A stretch of DNA of 64,000 nt from a virus. The DNA is taken from the IMG/VR virus record IMGVR_UViG_3300037961_005428, positions 1-64,000 of that record. One strand, 5' to 3'. The position numbers and the translations under genes were made by a program. Below the pieces are notes generated by a model. It searched no databases. It saw nothing but the letters and a program-made list of their open reading frames with translations, and was not told the DNA's origin. Shown in pieces: positions 16,858 through 23,401 of the stretch; the stretch's first letter is position 1; each line of letters begins with the position of its first letter.

Positions 16858-17041
16858 TCTTCTTTCCCTCCCACCATTCGGGCGGGTCTTTCGTACCCAC
16901 CCAGTCAAGGAGTCCGTCGTAGATGTTGCGCTGGATGCGTAGGATGGAACCGTAGTCCTCCCACACATCGCCGCCCTCTCGTCGCACGAGGAGCATGATG
17001 TGGCACTCGTCCTTCATCTCAGCGTCAAGCACTTCGGTCAC
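16850..17041 (-). CDS. Small hypothetical protein
   Basis: 63 residues (MTEVLDAEMKDECHIMLLVR..., ending WWEGKKNV). ATGA overlap with the upstream gene supports translation. Nothing recognisable. Confidence 0.5.
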   Translation of the reverse strand: MTEVLDAEMKDECHIMLLVRREGGDVWEDYGSILRIQRNIYDGLLDWVGTKDPPEWWEGKKNV

Positions 17042-17220
17042 TTCAATTGCCTCCGAATAACATTGTGAGCATTTTCAAAACTCTCTCGGAAAATTTGATA
17101 CTGGTCGGGCGTTATGATTCCCTCTTGCCACAGGCCAGCAAAATAGTACATAATGGACTCTAAATCCATCATCATTGAAAGCGTTTCATGATTTATTGCT
17201 TCTTCGTAATTCATCATCAT
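17038..17220 (-). CDS. Small acidic helical protein
   Basis: 60 residues, opening with three methionines; the first ATG overlaps the upstream stop. Helical, Met- and Glu-rich (LSMMMDLESIMYYFAGLWQ). Unknown. Confidence 0.5.
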   Translation of the reverse strand: MMMNYEEAINHETLSMMMDLESIMYYFAGLWQEGIITPDQYQIFRESFENAHNVIRRQLK

Positions 17221-17354
17221 TCATCACCTGCCCTTCGTCGTGCAAACGCCCAAGCAATCTCGCCCCGGCATTCCTTACAGCACAATTCCAAGTCGCTCTC
17301 GTCGTCAATATCCTGCCACAGTTCACACAGTAGGCATTCGCTTCCATCATTCAT
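17217..17354 (-). CDS. Small Cys-rich zinc-binding protein
   Basis: 45 residues read directly. CLLC (7-10) and CCKEC (25-29) make a zinc-ribbon-like set. Start and stop overlap both neighbours. Unknown role. Confidence 0.55.
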   Translation of the reverse strand: MNDGSECLLCELWQDIDDESDLELCCKECRGEIAWAFARRRAGDE

Positions 17355-17703
17355 TTGTCCCATGTTCATTCCTCCAATCTTCATGTTCGTTGAGTAGCGT
17401 GCGGTTGTCCGTTCCAGTGAACGGCTCCACAGTCATGTTGCCCGTGTAGGGTCTTTCCCATACATCCTCTTCACCGTAAAAGAAAAAGGAACCTTCGGGG
17501 TTGTGTGGCGAGAAGTTGAAATCGTACTCAGTGTCCACCACATTCTCAAACGGCACAGTGTCAAAGTCAAAGTCCCATTTCACCATGTAGAATTTATCGT
17601 CGTGCTTGCAGTGGAAAATCGCTTCGTACATCTCACTACCGTAGGTGTTCGCTGTCAGTTCCCAGTGCATCATTTTTACTCGTTGTTCCATATCCATGTT
17701 CAT
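17347..17703 (-). CDS. Hypothetical protein
   Basis: 118 residues (M-N-M start; the second ATG, six bases in, is better spaced from the GGAGG ribosome-binding site). Aromatic and acidic: KWDFDFDTVPFENVVD and GSFFFYGEEDVWERPY. No motif recognised. Confidence 0.55.
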   Translation of the reverse strand: MNMDMEQRVKMMHWELTANTYGSEMYEAIFHCKHDDKFYMVKWDFDFDTVPFENVVDTEYDFNFSPHNPEGSFFFYGEEDVWERPYTGNMTVEPFTGTDNRTLLNEHEDWRNEHGTNE

Positions 17704-17709
17704 TCCTCC

Positions 17710-18039
17710 TCAGCAGTATTCCTCTTCCTCATTCTCACAAACCCATGTGTTCCAAAAGGAACAGTCTCCTTGACTCTTCCAACCACAACAGTGGGGGCAT
17801 TTTCCTTGTCCTTGGTCGCTTGCGTTCCAGTAAGTTTCCTCAGTAATTGAATCCAGTGATTCAGCGAAAAGAGATTGCCAGTCGTCTGTGCTTTCCCTCG
17901 CTTCTTCCAATGATGCGAACTCATGGCGGAAGCCATACTTTGAGTCGGGGCCAGCGATGATGAAGAACTTCCCCACCCTCCGCATGTCTCCGTCTTCTTG
18001 TTTATTCAGTAATCCAGTCGGTGTTCTTTCCATGTTCAT
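17710..18039 (-). CDS. Hypothetical protein with C-terminal Cys cluster
   Basis: 109 residues from the ATG overlapping the methyltransferase stop. The middle (KFFIIAGPDSKYGFRHEFAS, then LEEARESTDDW) resembles small substrate-modulator domains in which a residue range is followed by an SLEEA helix. The end has CPHCCGW (near 80), then Cys at D-C-S, V-C-E and the final residue. Unknown. Confidence 0.55.
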   Translation of the reverse strand: MNMERTPTGLLNKQEDGDMRRVGKFFIIAGPDSKYGFRHEFASLEEARESTDDWQSLFAESLDSITEETYWNASDQGQGKCPHCCGWKSQGDCSFWNTWVCENEEEEYC

Positions 18040-18617
18040 TCCTCCTCGTCTGTTGGCCACATCTCAATCAGCGTGTTACCATCGTAGCCTCGCTTCATGT
18101 GGATGGCGGCGGCAGGAAACCCGAAGGGAAACCCGCATTTGCTCGCTCCAATGATTCGCATTGACACAATGCCTCCGTAGTCCATGACCATATTTATGCG
18201 CTTGAGACTTGATACCAACTTCGCAAGCGGTATCAGCAGGGCCACATTGTCAGCCACCTCAAAGCACTTCTCCAAGAACTGAGGGAAAATGCTGTATGGT
18301 GGGTTGGTGATAATCCAGTCCACCTTGTAGGGCCAATCAAAGAAGTCACGGCCCTCGGTGATTTCGCACCAGTCCTTTGTACAGTAATCGGGGTATTGGT
18401 CGTAGAACGCACCCGTCCCACGGCATGGGTCAAGCACAACATCATGTTTGATTTGCGAGATACCGCTAACCGTTGGCCCCCACAATCTCACCAAGTCATG
18501 CGTGTAGAAGTCAATCATCTGCTTGGCGATGTGTCGTGGGGTCATCACCATGTCGTTGGGCTTGAGGTCGGGGTTAGCATCCTTGTTGCCACTGCCGAAG
18601 TTCTCATGTAGGCTCAT
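18036..18617 (-). CDS. DNA adenine-type methyltransferase
   Basis: 193 residues from the ATG overlapping the upstream stop (ATGA). SAM-binding motif I is DPCRGTGAF (near 63-71) and the catalytic motif IV NPPYS (near 104-108), typical of N6-adenine (or N4-cytosine) methyltransferases. MTPRHIAKQMIDF before motif I is the usual entry helix. No target-recognition domain or restriction partner is visible, so it is a solitary methyltransferase, plausibly protecting viral DNA from host restriction together with ArdA further along. Confidence 0.85.
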   Translation of the reverse strand: MSLHENFGSGNKDANPDLKPNDMVMTPRHIAKQMIDFYTHDLVRLWGPTVSGISQIKHDVVLDPCRGTGAFYDQYPDYCTKDWCEITEGRDFFDWPYKVDWIITNPPYSIFPQFLEKCFEVADNVALLIPLAKLVSSLKRINMVMDYGGIVSMRIIGASKCGFPFGFPAAAIHMKRGYDGNTLIEMWPTDEEE

Positions 18618-19168
18618 GCCGTCACCTCCACGCCTCGCCACCAGTCGGGAGCAGGTGTACCCTTCTCCCACTTGGCGAACTGCTTGGAATGGTAGTAGCG
18701 ACGGTAAGCCTTGACCGCTTCTTTGTGTCCCGCATGGTACACAGTCTCGTCGCCGTACAAGTCGTCCGGGTCGGGCCGGTATTCGTCGGGCATCGCCAGT
18801 GCGAAACCAGCGGGTCGTCCCGATGGAATCATGTCCCTCAGTCTGTACATGATGTTGATAGGCTTAGCACAAGAATGGACTTTGCCAAAACGCATTATGT
18901 ACTCATGGCAAAGTGTGATACCATAACGATACAGCCAAACGAAATTCTGTCGCCTATCGCCCGCCCATACTGTGCATGGATGGTGGGCGTAGCCGCCCTT
19001 GTAGGGCGTGCCTGCTTTGGTCAGCGGCATGTCCTCATCGGTAGCACCCCATCGGCGTAGGGCTGAGGCCATCATCTGTGCGGCCTCTACGCACATTTTG
19101 GGCACATGCTTGTCGCAGTGCATCCGTGCGGCGATAGTGGGGTCAGTGTGTAGTACGAAAATGTTCAT
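18614..19168 (-). CDS. DenV-like (pyrimidine dimer glycosylase family) protein
   Basis: 184 residues. MNIFVLHTDPTIAARMHCDK, then HVPKMCVEAAQMM, HHPCTVWAG, NFVWLYRYGITLCHEY and RFGKVHSC are the conserved blocks of a marine-phage family commonly annotated as pyrimidine dimer DNA glycosylase/endonuclease V. I recall this pattern from the family rather than from a computed match. If correct it repairs UV damage, useful for a sunlit-ocean virus. Confidence 0.5.
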   Translation of the reverse strand: MNIFVLHTDPTIAARMHCDKHVPKMCVEAAQMMASALRRWGATDEDMPLTKAGTPYKGGYAHHPCTVWAGDRRQNFVWLYRYGITLCHEYIMRFGKVHSCAKPINIMYRLRDMIPSGRPAGFALAMPDEYRPDPDDLYGDETVYHAGHKEAVKAYRRYYHSKQFAKWEKGTPAPDWWRGVEVTA

Positions 19169-19172
19169 TCAA

Positions 19173-19346
19173 TCACTCTCCTTCAAACGGTAGTTCGGGT
19201 GCTTGCCCGTCCCAGTCTCCTTCGTGTGTTTCTCCGCACTTCGTACAGACGGCTCGGTATGTACCGGAAAACTCCGGCGTATCACCTGCCATGTACCAAC
19301 CAGTCATTTGTGCATCCGTCATTTCCCAATCGTGTTCACAAGTCAT
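19173..19346 (-). CDS. Small zinc protein of the MTCEH family, copy 1
   Basis: 57 residues: MTCEHDWEM at the start and CTKCGETHEG near 34, so Cys-3/His-5 plus CxxC can bind zinc. A paralogue at 21665-21862 starts MTCEHEWKI. Unknown function. Confidence 0.6.
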   Translation of the reverse strand: MTCEHDWEMTDAQMTGWYMAGDTPEFSGTYRAVCTKCGETHEGDWDGQAPELPFEGE

Positions 19347-19513
19347 TCAATCACCTTCTTCACTCTCTTTCTTTTGCACATGGAGTGGCGCACCACAAGG
19401 GTATCACCTTTCACTCCCAAGGTAGTACAATCCCTACAAGCGGCCTTCCCACACAAATCACAAGTGGTGACAATGACGATAGTGCCGCACTGAGCACACT
19501 TCTCTCCCATCAT
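19343..19513 (-). CDS. Small zinc-finger protein (three CxxC)
   Basis: 56 residues: CAQC (6-9), CDLC (18-21) and CRDC (26-29), followed by a basic tail (CKRKRVKKVIE). Three closely spaced CxxC pairs resemble a B-box or FYVE-like zinc fold in miniature. Start chosen at the ATG overlapping the upstream stop. Confidence 0.6.
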   Translation of the reverse strand: MMGEKCAQCGTIVIVTTCDLCGKAACRDCTTLGVKGDTLVVRHSMCKRKRVKKVIE

Positions 19514-20064
19514 TCAACACCTGCCACTCGCTTGACAATCTCCTCAAGTCCGGGGTATTCGGTGCGCAGTTTGTTCAACGGTCGGTCGCACACGATATCA
19601 CGGATGACACTCATGACATCATCCATGTCGGTCCCGAGGTATTCAAGCAACTGTCCCAGCGGGATGTCGGCCACCACGGGGTTCTTTGGCCATACTGCTG
19701 CCTCAATGGCATCCTTGACATGTTGCTTCTCAAGTCCTTTCACGAGTTCACCAGCGAGAATTTTCCCATCGGGAAAGACCGTGGCTTCACGATAGCCGAT
19801 GGTTGTCTTGATACCGGGTGGGCCGTAAAGCATACGGCTCCTTCCTTCACTGTCTTTCCCACGCTTCTTGCTCAGTTTCCCACTCCCCTCAGCAGAACTT
19901 GCGGTTGTCCCCAAGTCAGTCGCACTCTTTAGGGTCGTAGCCCGCTTGTCCACCAGTTGCGTCCATGCGTCCTCTGCGCTGATGTAGTCGCCGTGGGCCG
20001 TAATGATGTCCACGACAAATGCTCGCTTACCTTGTTTTTCTCCTTGCTTTGTTTTCATTTTCAT
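19510..20064 (-). CDS. Hypothetical protein
   Basis: 184 residues with a basic N-terminus (MKMKTKQGEKQGKRAF), a Ser/Gly/Lys-rich linker (SSAEGSGKLSKKRGKD) and a helical C-terminal half (LGQLLEYLGTDMDDVMSVI). Family not recognised. Confidence 0.55.
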   Translation of the reverse strand: MKMKTKQGEKQGKRAFVVDIITAHGDYISAEDAWTQLVDKRATTLKSATDLGTTASSAEGSGKLSKKRGKDSEGRSRMLYGPPGIKTTIGYREATVFPDGKILAGELVKGLEKQHVKDAIEAAVWPKNPVVADIPLGQLLEYLGTDMDDVMSVIRDIVCDRPLNKLRTEYPGLEEIVKRVAGVE

Positions 20065-20429
20065 TCCTCCAGTTCTTGCAGTTTATTTGTTAGAGCCAAC
20101 ACCCTGCTATTCAATGTGGCTATTTGTTCGGTGAGTTTGGTCGCCTTCTCGTTGACCAATCTCTCCACGAATGATTCCACCATCGTGTCAAGTTTGGTGG
20201 CGATGGTTGCCTCCACGATGGTGTCAATGTATTGAGTCGTCTCTTCCACCCGATTGATGCGGGCCTCCAGTGCCATCACTTCATTGTAGACGGCAGAGTT
20301 AGCCCGCTGTTGTAGCGCCGTTTGTCGCTGCTCGGTCCTACAAGACCGGCAGATTTTCCTGTTCATGGTAATGTCACCTTTCAGCGACTCCGCTCTGTAT
20401 TCAATTTTACACACTATGCATTCCGGCAT
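20061..20429 (-). CDS. Zinc-finger plus coiled-coil protein, first gene after promoter 2
   Basis: 122 residues. CIVC (4-7) and CRSC (27-30) form a zinc ribbon; from 45 to the end is a long heptad-like helix (VMALEARINRVEETTQ, then LNSRVLALTNKLQELEE). The ATG lies only a few bases from the predicted transcription start of the promoter at 20443-20479. Likely a dimeric regulator or adaptor. Confidence 0.6.
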   Translation of the reverse strand: MPECIVCKIEYRAESLKGDITMNRKICRSCRTEQRQTALQQRANSAVYNEVMALEARINRVEETTQYIDTIVEATIATKLDTMVESFVERLVNEKATKLTEQIATLNSRVLALTNKLQELEE

Positions 20430-20442
20430 TTAACTCAGTCTC

Positions 20443-20479
20443 CTATTGTTTTGATTCTTTATAAGGAGAAGTTGAAATC
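20443..20479 (-). promoter_or_regulatory. Repeated archaeal-type promoter, copy 2
   Basis: 37 bp identical to 29941-29977, 28 of them identical to 15750-15777. Minus-strand core TCCTTATAAAGAATCAAAAC with TTATAAAG as TATA box. The predicted start falls about six bases before the ATG at 20429, so the transcript is nearly leaderless. Confidence 0.7.
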
Positions 20480-20486
20480 GGGCCAC

Positions 20487-20672
20487 TCACGCGAACCACT
20501 CATCCTTCACATCTCTTGCCAAGTATTCCAAATCAGCGACTCTGTTGTTGAACACGGCGTACACTTCCTCGGTCAACTCACCTTCCCTCATCATCTTGTG
20601 CGCTACCGTGACGACTCCCTCAAGGTTCGCCATCAGTTCAATCCATCGTTCTTCCTTTGCTGTGTACACCAT
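20487..20672 (-). CDS. Small helical protein
   Basis: 61 residues from the ATG after a GGAGG site; longer upstream in-frame sequence overlaps the neighbour and was discarded. Helical and acidic (IELMANLEGVVTVAHKMMRE). Last gene before promoter 2. Unknown. Confidence 0.5.
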   Translation of the reverse strand: MVYTAKEERWIELMANLEGVVTVAHKMMREGELTEEVYAVFNNRVADLEYLARDVKDEWFA

Positions 20673-20673
20673 A

Positions 20674-21168
20674 TCAGTTCCTCCGGTAGATGTAATAGGT
20701 CGTGCCATTGTAAGTGACTTCATACTCCTCGTGGTCGTAGCCAGCAAGGAAGTGCCCTCGCCCATCACAATTGATTGCGTCTTCAACGAAGTAATCAAAG
20801 TCCTTTATCATCGCCATGAGTGGTTCGTTTGCACCCTCACACATCTCCTGTATTTTCTTGATTGCATCAGCGGCAACTCCTGTGTGTGCTTGTAGGAACG
20901 ATGGGGTGAACGCCCACACCATCTCTTCAATCTCTTCCTTACACCACTCGTCTGCTTGTTTGTCTGTGAGAACCAAGTAGTTCTCCATGTCAACCTCATG
21001 TTGTGCCTCTTCAAAGTCCGAGGGTGTAAATGTATCCACAAGATGATGAGGGAAGTTGCCTTTGAGGTGGATGGCGAGAGCGATACCCTCAGCCGTCACA
21101 CCCATCTCTTCTGTCACATTTATCCAAAGCGATGCTTTCAATTGTTCTTCATTCATAATGTTCCTCAT
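20674..21168 (-). CDS. Hypothetical acidic protein
   Basis: 164 residues (MRNIMNEEQLKAS...; M5 is an alternative start). Segments ASLWINVTEEMGVTAEGIA and FDYFVEDAINCDGRGHFLAG and a C-terminal YEVTYNGTTYYIYRRN, which reads like the end of an antirestriction or Acr-type small fold, but I have no family match. Confidence 0.55.
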   Translation of the reverse strand: MRNIMNEEQLKASLWINVTEEMGVTAEGIALAIHLKGNFPHHLVDTFTPSDFEEAQHEVDMENYLVLTDKQADEWCKEEIEEMVWAFTPSFLQAHTGVAADAIKKIQEMCEGANEPLMAMIKDFDYFVEDAINCDGRGHFLAGYDHEEYEVTYNGTTYYIYRRN

Positions 21169-21171
21169 TCT

Positions 21172-21237
21172 TCATGCCTCCAAGTATTCTTCGTAGATGT
21201 ACTCGTCTGTCTCTATTCGTATTTTCAGTTGTGTCAT
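21172..21237 (-). CDS. Micro-ORF (21 residues)
   Basis: MTQLKIRIETDEYIYEEYLEA; start overlaps the upstream stop (ATGA) and the stop is four bases before the next ATG. The beginning recalls the M-K-R-I-R-I-T start of the 10914/11201 pair, but the match is too short to mean much. Confidence 0.35.
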   Translation of the reverse strand: MTQLKIRIETDEYIYEEYLEA

Positions 21238-21668
21238 TCCATCACCCCGTTCTCTTTGAACTCCCATTCGTTTGCCTCAGCCGTGTAGTGCAAAGCCTCG
21301 TCGGTGTAGTGGTAGTCGTGTGCATCATGCAGTTTGTCCATCAAGCCTCGCATGTCATCGGCACGCAAGTGTTCAATCACTTCCGCATCCCAAAAGCAAC
21401 CTGTAAAGGGACAAGCATCTGCATCAAGTTCAGCCAGCAGTTCTTCATCGTAGTCCGTGAAGCGAATGAACTCACCTCGGTCGGGTACAAGAGAAACGCT
21501 GTAGTCAAGGTTGCCCCCAATGTGTTCGTGCAACTTGAAGAGAGAAGCATGGAACTGCTCACTCTCGTGGTCAGCCAAGTCGTGCAGGTTGTACCGCATC
21601 CACTCGTAGCACTTCTCCTTGTCGGGGTGTTCGTCAATCGTGTACACTGTGTAAGTTATATTTCTCAT
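21234..21668 (-). CDS. Hypothetical protein
   Basis: 144 residues, starting MRNITYTVYTIDEHPDKEKC. Acidic with many aromatic residues; ACPFTGCFW near 86 is a possible metal site. Coupled by ATGA overlaps on both sides. Unknown. Confidence 0.55.
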   Translation of the reverse strand: MRNITYTVYTIDEHPDKEKCYEWMRYNLHDLADHESEQFHASLFKLHEHIGGNLDYSVSLVPDRGEFIRFTDYDEELLAELDADACPFTGCFWDAEVIEHLRADDMRGLMDKLHDAHDYHYTDEALHYTAEANEWEFKENGVME

Positions 21669-21862
21669 TCTTCATCCCACCCATCGTCACAAAATGACAA
21701 GTCAATGTTGCGGATGTGAGCACTGTAGTCCCACGAGAAATCAGTTCTCGCCGCCGCACCACACTTGGCGCAAATCAAACTCACCTGCACATGAGCAATC
21801 TCTGTACCCATGTCGTCCCAGTCGTCTACTTCATAAATTTTCCATTCGTGTTCACAAGTCAT
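21665..21862 (-). CDS. Small zinc protein of the MTCEH family, copy 2
   Basis: 65 residues: MTCEHEWKI at the start and LICAKCGAAA near 30. Same Cys-His...CxxC plan as 19173-19346, so the two are paralogues. Confidence 0.6.
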   Translation of the reverse strand: MTCEHEWKIYEVDDWDDMGTEIAHVQVSLICAKCGAAARTDFSWDYSAHIRNIDLSFCDDGWDEE

Positions 21863-22110
21863 TCTTCATCCTCTCCCGATATGTCCAGCATGTCTTCTTC
21901 CTGCGTCCACAGTTCCTTGAAACGGTTCTGTGTTTTGTGCAGCGACTTAGCACTTGCATTGGCAAGGAAGGTCGTGCCACTCCGTAAGAAGAAAATAATC
22001 ATGAAGGGATAAGCGTCGTCGTCCCCGGCGTTGTCCCTTGGCTTCCAACTGATGGCTTCAACATGTTCCAAGTTCACCAGTCCGTTCACTGTGCGGATGT
22101 AGGTCTTCAT
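21859..22110 (-). CDS. Hypothetical protein
   Basis: 83 residues. The beta-hairpin pattern MKTYIRTVNGLVNLEHVEAI followed by YPFMIIFFLRSGTTFLANA resembles small phage proteins of the type 'I-R-x-x-N-G-x-x-V-N', of unknown function. Acidic tail ISGEDEE. Confidence 0.55.
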   Translation of the reverse strand: MKTYIRTVNGLVNLEHVEAISWKPRDNAGDDDAYPFMIIFFLRSGTTFLANASAKSLHKTQNRFKELWTQEEDMLDISGEDEE

Positions 22111-22241
22111 TCAATCACTCCCTGCATGGACTCCCATGTTCTCATGTCTTCCCACACTTCATCGGGTATGCTGTCTACAATCAAGCGTAGCCGCTTGACT
22201 TCTTTCTGTGCTTTGCGTAGTGCAATCATTGTTCCTTTCAT
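22107..22241 (-). CDS. Small helical protein with EVKRLR segment
   Basis: 44 residues read directly. LRKAQKEVKRLRLIVDSI shares the EVKRLR helix and its coding sequence (CCGCTTGACTTCT on the plus strand) with the gene family at 25394-27283, so it is probably a relic or relative of that family. Confidence 0.5.
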   Translation of the reverse strand: MKGTMIALRKAQKEVKRLRLIVDSIPDEVWEDMRTWESMQGVIE

Positions 22242-22247
22242 GTTTCA

Positions 22248-22517
22248 TCACCACTTCACTGCGCTGTACAGGCGAGCGTACAGGTTTTTGATTTGGCTAA
22301 GCATTTTTCCAAGAGCGACCGGGTCGCCCTCAATGGTAGAACAGTAACCTTCATGGCTCGTATGTTGAAGCCTTGGGTCATCGTAGTCAATCACTTCTTT
22401 CAGTGTAGGAAGCAAGTCTTCTAACTCACCAATCATGTAGTGGATTGTGTCAACCACCACACCTTGTTCATCTGTCAGTTCGCTGTATGTCGTTCCTTTT
22501 TCAATCGTCACTTTCAT
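22248..22517 (-). CDS. Hypothetical protein
   Basis: 89 residues (MKVTIEKGTTYSELTDEQG...). An N-terminal beta segment then helices (IHYMIGELEDLLPTLKEVI). Unknown. Confidence 0.5.
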   Translation of the reverse strand: MKVTIEKGTTYSELTDEQGVVVDTIHYMIGELEDLLPTLKEVIDYDDPRLQHTSHEGYCSTIEGDPVALGKMLSQIKNLYARLYSAVKW

Positions 22518-22520
22518 GTT

Positions 22521-22775
22521 TCATTCCTCCTTCATGTCTTGTGGTTCCCAGTACACATCATCACTCACGAGTTCATTCCATTTGTTGTGGATGTACTTCG
22601 CCACATACTTGATGGTGTGAGGCTTTTCACGAATCCACTTATCCGCAAAACGCTTATTCTCATTACCCCACACATCACCTTCGCATTGGTGGTCGGTACA
22701 CATCTCATGTTCTTCCTTCAAGCCTTCATCTGCACAAGTGCAAAGCATAATCATGTAACTTACTCCCATGTTCAT
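22521..22775 (-). CDS. Hypothetical Cys-containing protein
   Basis: 84 residues from the ATG overlapping the upstream stop. Met-rich start (MNMGVSYMIMLCTCADEG), Cys at CTC, MC and QC, and a Trp-rich C-terminus. A metal site is possible. Unknown. Confidence 0.5.
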   Translation of the reverse strand: MNMGVSYMIMLCTCADEGLKEEHEMCTDHQCEGDVWGNENKRFADKWIREKPHTIKYVAKYIHNKWNELVSDDVYWEPQDMKEE

Positions 22776-23032
22776 TCCTCCTTGTTCTCTCCGTAGTAGA
22801 GCATGTGGCACAGTTCAATTCGTGCATCGGGGTCGTTCATCACAGCGTTGATAGCCGCCATGTTTTCAAGGTCAAGCACGCCAAGCGGCCCGCTTTTCCC
22901 AATCCCCGGTTTGTAGCCGAGGCTACACTTGAGCATGGCCGTGAAGAGTTCTTTCACGGCTCGTACCGAACCCGAAGGGTACGGGTCGTTCAGCAGTTCT
23001 GCAATCTGTTCTTTCGCTTGTTCAATCTGCAT
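22772..23032 (-). CDS. Hypothetical helical protein
   Basis: 86 residues (MQIEQAKEQIAELLNDPYPS...). Helical with a central GYKPGIGKSGPLGVLDLE loop. Ends ENKEE, coded by the next gene's ribosome-binding site. Unknown. Confidence 0.5.
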   Translation of the reverse strand: MQIEQAKEQIAELLNDPYPSGSVRAVKELFTAMLKCSLGYKPGIGKSGPLGVLDLENMAAINAVMNDPDARIELCHMLYYGENKEE

Positions 23033-23035
23033 GTG

Positions 23036-23398
23036 TCATTCCTCCTCGTTGTAGCGGTAGCGTTCACTGGCTGGCCAAAGGCGCAGGCCATCCTCGGTGT
23101 CCATGAACCGATAGAACTCCTTGCGGTGTGGCTCATAGTCGTCGGCATTGTCCAAGTCGTGCGTCTCGTCAACGAGCAACTTGAGCAGGCCCAGTGCTGC
23201 ACGCTCCGGTGTTTGAGAGCCGCCGCCGCTGAGAACGGCAGTCGTGCTTCCATTGCACCACTTTTGCCAACTGCTTACAAGGCCATCATCATCCACTTCT
23301 GCTTGCGCACCCATGGACTGGCCGAATGCAGTGAAGTTAAACTCCTCACCGCTTGCCATCAGTTCTGCTACTTGGTTTATCATCGTCATTGGTTTCAT
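23036..23398 (-). CDS. Hypothetical protein
   Basis: 120 residues. A glycine/serine loop TTAVLSGGGSQTPERAALG sits between helices; LLKLLVDETHDLDNADDYEP follows. It is encoded just after the SNF2 helicase and ends RYNEEE. Unknown. Confidence 0.5.
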   Translation of the reverse strand: MKPMTMINQVAELMASGEEFNFTAFGQSMGAQAEVDDDGLVSSWQKWCNGSTTAVLSGGGSQTPERAALGLLKLLVDETHDLDNADDYEPHRKEFYRFMDTEDGLRLWPASERYRYNEEE

Positions 23399-23401
23399 TC
23401 T